The notes below the pieces were generated by a model. The model searched no databases and had not been told where the DNA came from. It saw only the letters and a list, made by a program, of their open reading frames with translations. The position numbers and the translations under genes were made by a program. 64,000 nt of DNA from Occultella glacieicola (GTDB taxonomy: Bacteria; Actinomycetota; Actinomycetes; Actinomycetales; Beutenbergiaceae): assembly GCF_004353825.1 (NCBI RefSeq), contig NZ_SMNA01000005.1:453487-517486 (forward strand). Direction: 5' to 3'. Shown here piece by piece: positions 60,590 to 64,000 of this stretch; within the stretch, counting starts at the first letter, position 1; each line of letters opens with the position of its first letter.

Positions 60590-61486
60590 CTACGAGCCCG
60601 CCGACTCCGCCCTGTGGTGCGGGCGCATCGCGAGCATCGCGAGCGTGGCCACCGAGGAGGCCGCGATCACCGAGAAGCAGGAGCCGACGTACGCGAGCAC
60701 CTCCCCGCCGCGGGTTTCGACCGGCACGTTGAGGGCCGTGAACACGCCGATCCCGACGCCCACCAGCCCGGTGGCCGCGGCGACGGCGCTGAGCAGCGTG
60801 AGCGCGTTCGCCGGGGGCGCGCCACGGTAGCCACGGGGCAGCGACCGGCGGCGCACCGAACGGGCCGCCTCGATGATGAAGTACCAGAAGGCGGCGACGG
60901 CGAACGCGGCCACCACGTCGGACGGCCGGTGCCAGCCGCCCACCATCGTGGCCAGGCCGGTCGCGGCCGCGTAGGCGGCGCCGCCGATGGCGACCGGCCC
61001 ACGCCAGCGGTGCGGTGCGATCAGCAGGGCCGTCGCGGCCACCGAGGCCGCGACCGTGGTGTGCCCGGACGGCAGCGAGTTCGACAGCGCCAGGGTGACG
61101 CCGAGGTCGGGACGGTCCAGACTCACCTTGAGCACCTGCGTGGTCACGTTCGCGCCGACGAGCAGGAGCGCGGCCGCCCCAGCGATCGACCAGCGTCGCT
61201 GCACCACCGCGATCACGACGGCGGCGAGGACCGCCCCGGCGACGAACGGCACCGAGACCACGTCCAGGATCGGCTGCATCACCTGGCTCAGCGTGATCCG
61301 CCCGAAGTCCGCGCCGGTGAGGGCGGCGTCGTCGATCAGTTGCCCGAGCCGGGTCGTGACGAAGAACCACCAGGTGCCCAGGAGTACCGCCGCCGACACG
61401 AGCGCAGCGGTCAACGGGGCGGTCAGCCCGCGCCTGCCACGCTCGGCGAGCGGCGCCGGGGGTGGGGCCGTGGTCACAGCAGACAT
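60590..61486 (-). CDS. PAP2-family membrane phosphatase
   Basis: Encodes 298 aa with about six transmembrane helices. PAP2 motifs: C1 K..RP in LKVSLDRPDLG, C2 PSGH in SLPSGHTTVAA, and C3 GGWHRPSDVVAA with the catalytic His and Asp. The Arg of the C3 consensus SRxxxxxH is replaced (ATMVGGWH). Such enzymes remove phosphate from lipid phosphates such as undecaprenyl pyrophosphate. A third C-terminal helix pair extends it beyond the minimal fold. ATG at 61486 follows GTGGAGT closely. Confidence 0.87.
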   Translation of the reverse strand: MSAVTTAPPPAPLAERGRRGLTAPLTAALVSAAVLLGTWWFFVTTRLGQLIDDAALTGADFGRITLSQVMQPILDVVSVPFVAGAVLAAVVIAVVQRRWSIAGAAALLLVGANVTTQVLKVSLDRPDLGVTLALSNSLPSGHTTVAASVAATALLIAPHRWRGPVAIGGAAYAAATGLATMVGGWHRPSDVVAAFAVAAFWYFIIEAARSVRRRSLPRGYRGAPPANALTLLSAVAAATGLVGVGIGVFTALNVPVETRGGEVLAYVGSCFSVIAASSVATLAMLAMRPHHRAESAGS

Positions 61487-61806
61487 ACTCCACGGTAACC
61501 ACGGCGCGTGGCGAGAAACCGCGCCGAGGTGCGCGCGGGAGGTGAGGCTCGTGTGCAGATCCGTCGGGACGGGGTCGGACGTCGGGCGTCGGGCCGTGTC
61601 GCGATCCGGCGTCTCGGGCACCCAATTGCCGACCTGGCACGGCCGCGTCGACCGGGGCACGGCCGCACGCTCGAAGCGCGCGTCGTCAACTCCGAGCACC
61701 CCAACGCTGGGCGAGCGGACTTCGACCGGCTCGCTCCGCCGTCGTCCCCCGAGCACCCCAGCCCCGGGCGAACGAACCTCGATCGGCCCGCCCCGCCGTC
61801 GACGGT

Positions 61807-63342
61807 TCAGTCCGGCAGGAGGACCAGGCCGTCGAGGACCAGACCACGGACGTCCGGCAGCACGCCCGCGAGCACGTCGGCCGGGCGGGTGTCGGTGAGC
61901 ACGGCCACGCCCGCGGCGATCTGGCCGACGGTGAGTTCGCCGTCGCTCGCCCCGACCACGGCCGCCAGCGCCGTGTCGGCACGCACGGTGCGCGCGAGCC
62001 CGCCGCCCTGGCGCAACACGATCACCTGCGGGTCGGCCTGACCCGGTGTGTAGTGCCGCTCCTCGGTGACGTCGCCGGCCACGTGCAGCCGTTGGTCGGC
62101 GAGTTCGTGGTCGTCGAGGTCGGCGAGTCGGTCCTTGGCGCGCAGGGTCGCCGCGATCGCGGGCCACAGCGTCGGCGCGAGCGTGCCGGTGATCTCCTCG
62201 CACCGGTGCCATGACCCGGTGGACCGCTCGGGCCTGTGCAGGGTCACATAGCCGAACCCGACGGCGTCCACTCCCCTGGCTTCGAAGTCGTCCAGCCAGG
62301 CGGTGTAGCCGCGCCGCCAGGCCTCAGGGTCGCGGTCGGGTGTGGTGCCGCCGTCGCGCAACCAGGTCTCGGCGTACTCGGCGGGGTCGGTGTACTCGCG
62401 CTGGATGACCCAACCGTCGAGTCCGCTGTCGGTGAGCCACTGCTGGACGCGGTCGAAGATGCCCTCGCCGCGGTGGACCTCCCAGTTGGCGAGGAACTGG
62501 CTGGTGCCGCCGGGCGCCAGGATCCGGCCCACACCCGTGATCAGGTCACGCACGAGATCGTCGCCGCGGCGCCCGCCGTCGCGATAGGTGTAGGTCTCCA
62601 GAGCCGAGGTCGCCTCGAACTCGGTGCGGGGTGTGATGACGAACGGTGGGTTGGAGACCACGAGGTCGAACTGCTCCCCCTCCACCGGATCCAGCATCGA
62701 GCCCTGGCGCAGATCGATCGTGTAACCGTTCAGGGCGGCGTTGAACGCGGCGAAGTCGAGGGCTGCGCGGGAGATGTCCGTGCCGACCACCGTCTGGGCG
62801 AAGCCGGCCAGGTTGAGCGCCTGGATGCCGCTGCCGGTGCCCAGGTCCAGTGCCCGCGCGACGGGCGTGCGCACGGTGAGCTCGGCGAGGGTGCGCGAGG
62901 CACCGCCGATGCCGAGGACGTGCTCGGCCCCGACCGCGGCGCCCGTAGTTGCCTCACCGAGGTCGGCGGCCAGCCAGAGGCCACCACCGGAGGTGTCGAC
63001 CGGTCGCAGGTCGACCCGGGCCCTGACCTGGTCGCCCGGTCCGTCGCCCGAGGCGGCCAGCAGCCCGAGCCGGGCGGCGCCGGACACGCCGAGGGCGCCG
63101 AGCGCGCCCTTCGCCTCGGCGACCGTGACCTCGTCCCCGAGCACGAACAGCCGGGCCAGGACGGCGGCCGGGTCGTCGGTCCTGCGGGCCGTTCGGATCG
63201 CCGGGAGGACCTGCTCGCGCGACATCGCGGACATCGCGACGTCTCCGAGGACCCCGGCGAGGGTGTCGACGTCGTAGTGGCTGCGCTCCAGAGCCGCTCG
63301 CAACAGTTCGATCTGGTGGGCCGGACCGCCGATGCCTGTCAC
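61807..63342 (-). CDS. Class I SAM-dependent methyltransferase, three-domain
   Basis: Encodes 511 aa from the GTG at 63342. The N-terminal 150 residues are a helical/beta recruitment domain. The Rossmann methyltransferase is about 155-320, with motif I ALDLGTGSGIQAL (164 onward) and NPPF (231-234), the catalytic signature of N-methyltransferases acting on Gln, Asn or adenine (PrmC/RlmG-like). A C-terminal domain of about 190 residues follows. The architecture corresponds to the actinobacterial DUF7059/DUF7782 methyltransferases of unknown target. No Shine-Dalgarno is present; TACGAT lies 7 nt before the GTG, suggesting a leaderless mRNA. Confidence 0.87.
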   Translation of the reverse strand: MTGIGGPAHQIELLRAALERSHYDVDTLAGVLGDVAMSAMSREQVLPAIRTARRTDDPAAVLARLFVLGDEVTVAEAKGALGALGVSGAARLGLLAASGDGPGDQVRARVDLRPVDTSGGGLWLAADLGEATTGAAVGAEHVLGIGGASRTLAELTVRTPVARALDLGTGSGIQALNLAGFAQTVVGTDISRAALDFAAFNAALNGYTIDLRQGSMLDPVEGEQFDLVVSNPPFVITPRTEFEATSALETYTYRDGGRRGDDLVRDLITGVGRILAPGGTSQFLANWEVHRGEGIFDRVQQWLTDSGLDGWVIQREYTDPAEYAETWLRDGGTTPDRDPEAWRRGYTAWLDDFEARGVDAVGFGYVTLHRPERSTGSWHRCEEITGTLAPTLWPAIAATLRAKDRLADLDDHELADQRLHVAGDVTEERHYTPGQADPQVIVLRQGGGLARTVRADTALAAVVGASDGELTVGQIAAGVAVLTDTRPADVLAGVLPDVRGLVLDGLVLLPD

Positions 63343-63349
63343 GACGGTG

Positions 63350-63355
63350 ATCGTA
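63350..63355 (-). promoter_or_regulatory. Candidate leaderless -10 for the methyltransferase gene
   Basis: TACGAT on the minus strand ends 8 nt before the GTG and no ribosome-binding site exists, the standard leaderless layout. The tandem repeats lie just upstream of where the -35 would be. Confidence 0.45.
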
Positions 63356-63388
63356 ACGGTGCATGGAGTCGTCACCGATTTGGCTGCA

Positions 63389-63430
63389 GGTCGGTCGCCA
63401 TAGATCGGTCGCCACAGATCGGTCACCTCA
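63389..63430. repeat. Three tandem 14-bp repeats (GATCGGTCGCCACA type)
   Basis: Units at 63389-63402, 63403-63416 and 63417-63430 share the core ATCGGTC(G/A)CC; the first begins GG instead of GA. They sit 50-90 bp upstream of the methyltransferase start, in phase with about 1.3 helical turns. Confidence 0.75.
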
Positions 63431-63715
63431 AGTCCGCGGCAGCATGCGCCTAGCGGCGAGTGCTTCGCAGCGGGGCGAGGCCGTGCTGCAGCGCGAGCAT
63501 CGCCTGTCGCGAGGTCGGGCGGCGGGCGCCGAACCTGTGGATAGGGAGTCATCGGGCGCCATCCGCGACCCATCACGACCACTTACGAGTGCACCGGAAT
63601 CCTTGTATCCACAAGGGAAATCCGGGATCTGGCGTTGTCGGTGGGGTGTTCTAGGGTGGGACCAGATCGAACATCCGTCCGAGCCTGATCGGCACTCGCG
63701 GGGAGGTGAGCATCC

Positions 63716-64000
63716 ATGGACGACACCACAACCACCGGCACCGGCACCGGGGCCGGTGGTGTGTCGGGTGTGGGTGTGGCGCTCGCGTCCCGTGCGCATC
63801 TGCCCCTGAGTGAGCTGCTGACCGGTTCCCTGGAGGACCAGCTTGTCGCGTTGGAGGCGTTGACCGCGACGATCAATCTTGTCGATCCGGTCGAGGAGTC
63901 CGATCGGTACGGGTCCAGGTTCCTGGGTGGGGCTGCGGCCCGCGCTCACAGGGTCACCGAGGCCCTGACCGGTGCGGTGCTGGACTGGATGGGCGCCGAG
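63716..64000 (+). CDS. Partial gene, probable DUF222/HNH endonuclease N-terminus
   Basis: The first 95 codons are in the window and no stop is reached. ATG at 63716 has GGGGAGGTGAG upstream. After a Thr/Gly-rich start (DDTTTTGTGTGAGG) comes LPLSELLTGSLEDQLVALEALTATINLV and a helical stretch (AAARAHRVTEALTGAVLDWMGAE). This resembles the beginning of the 13E12/DUF222 proteins that carry a C-terminal HNH nuclease and are abundant in actinobacteria. The nuclease part lies beyond the edge, so the call is tentative. Confidence 0.5.
   Translation, partial: MDDTTTTGTGTGAGGVSGVGVALASRAHLPLSELLTGSLEDQLVALEALTATINLVDPVEESDRYGSRFLGGAAARAHRVTEALTGAVLDWMGAE

Larger units (their letters stand above)
63343..63715. 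other. 373-bp divergent intergenic region with 14-bp repeats
   Basis: Between the methyltransferase and the DUF222-like gene I see no CDS. It holds the methyltransferase -10, three tandem 14-bp repeats (63389-63430), an inverted repeat CCTTGT-atcc-ACAAGG (63601-63616), and two sequences one mismatch from TTATCCACA. Confidence 0.6.

Noticed and set aside
58227..60830. An 867-codon plus-strand frame opposite topA
   Set aside because: It is the mirror of topA coding sequence; TopA motifs on the other strand are unambiguous.
63534..63612. Two DnaA-box-like sequences (one mismatch from TTATCCACA)
   Set aside because: Only two degenerate copies, no dnaA, dnaN or AT-rich unwinding region nearby; not an origin.
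14..63990. Insertion sequences, prophage, CRISPR array or restriction system
   Set aside because: No transposase, integrase, repeat-spacer array or cas/RM motif was seen in any frame; the DUF222-like start at the edge is the only possible mobile-type gene.

Overview
The window is about 70% GC, with short intergenic gaps and long shadow ORFs on the non-coding strands, as in high-GC Actinomycetota. CarD, Lsr2, SenX3-RegX3, an actinobacterial zinc metalloprotease next to tilS, a mycothiol-type DinB protein, actinobacterial TopA C-terminal repeats and a DUF222-like start at the edge all point there. Gene order resembles the Mycobacterium tuberculosis Rv3583c-Rv3646c stretch (carD/lpqE, lsr2-lysS, panC, folKBPE-ftsH-hpt-tilS-metalloprotease-dacB/ppa, then holB and topA), but the detail looks like a Micrococcales bacterium of the Beutenbergia/Georgenia/Ruania kind. 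The genus is inference; no 16S or other marker is present.

1-6.5 kb: carD; a divergent lipoprotein at the lpqE position; senX3-regX3 divergent from phoU with a PHO-box-like repeat between them; gpmA convergent with phoU across a strong hairpin; a beta-propeller lactonase-type protein; and lsr2.

6.5-22 kb: a long minus-strand block read from 22.0 kb down to 6.6 kb: zinc metalloprotease, tilS, hpt, ftsH, folE, folP, a folB-folK fusion, a DUF3180 protein, two PH-domain membrane proteins, a Rossmann/DUF2520-PanC fusion, lysS and a tiny membrane protein. Many joints are ATGA or GTGA overlaps, so it is a translationally coupled housekeeping unit (folate, pantothenate, purine salvage, tRNA modification and charging, membrane proteolysis).

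22-29.3 kb: dacB (PBP4) divergent from ppa, a PPOX-fold protein, a RipA-like NlpC/P60 endopeptidase with candidate MtrA-type repeats upstream, and metY-metX (homocysteine synthesis by direct sulfhydrylation).

29.3-40.5 kb: mixed genes. A Gfo/Idh/MocA oxidoreductase, a DinB-type mycothiol protein, an unknown 388-residue protein, a large FAD/Fe-S dehydrogenase, a sigma-70-family factor with a single-pass membrane protein likely to be its partner, a DUF6461-like protein, a DUF4242-like protein, and an ArsR-SRPBCC pair under a candidate leaderless promoter.

40.5-49 kb: a carbohydrate locus. A LacI regulator is divergent from a GH127 beta-L-arabinofuranosidase, which is followed by a zinc alcohol dehydrogenase, a Gfo/Idh/MocA oxidoreductase, a lipoprotein binding protein and two permeases. 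No ATPase is encoded, so a shared MsiK-type ATPase must be assumed. Palindromic GTTTCCGGAAAC-type sites between the divergent genes are the likely operators.

49-64 kb: an alpha/beta hydrolase, tRNA-Thr(CGU) with promoter and terminator, a secreted tripeptidyl-aminopeptidase-like lipoprotein, tmk-holB, a macrolide-type glycosyltransferase, a BadF/NAGK-type sugar kinase with an oxidoreductase, topA, a PAP2 phosphatase, a multidomain SAM methyltransferase, and the first 95 codons of a probable DUF222/HNH protein running off the edge. I saw no insertion sequence, prophage, CRISPR array or toxin-antitoxin pair. The most unusual items are the two gene fusions, the repeat-containing extensions in FolBK and TilS, the GH127 locus, and several uncatalogued regulatory repeats.
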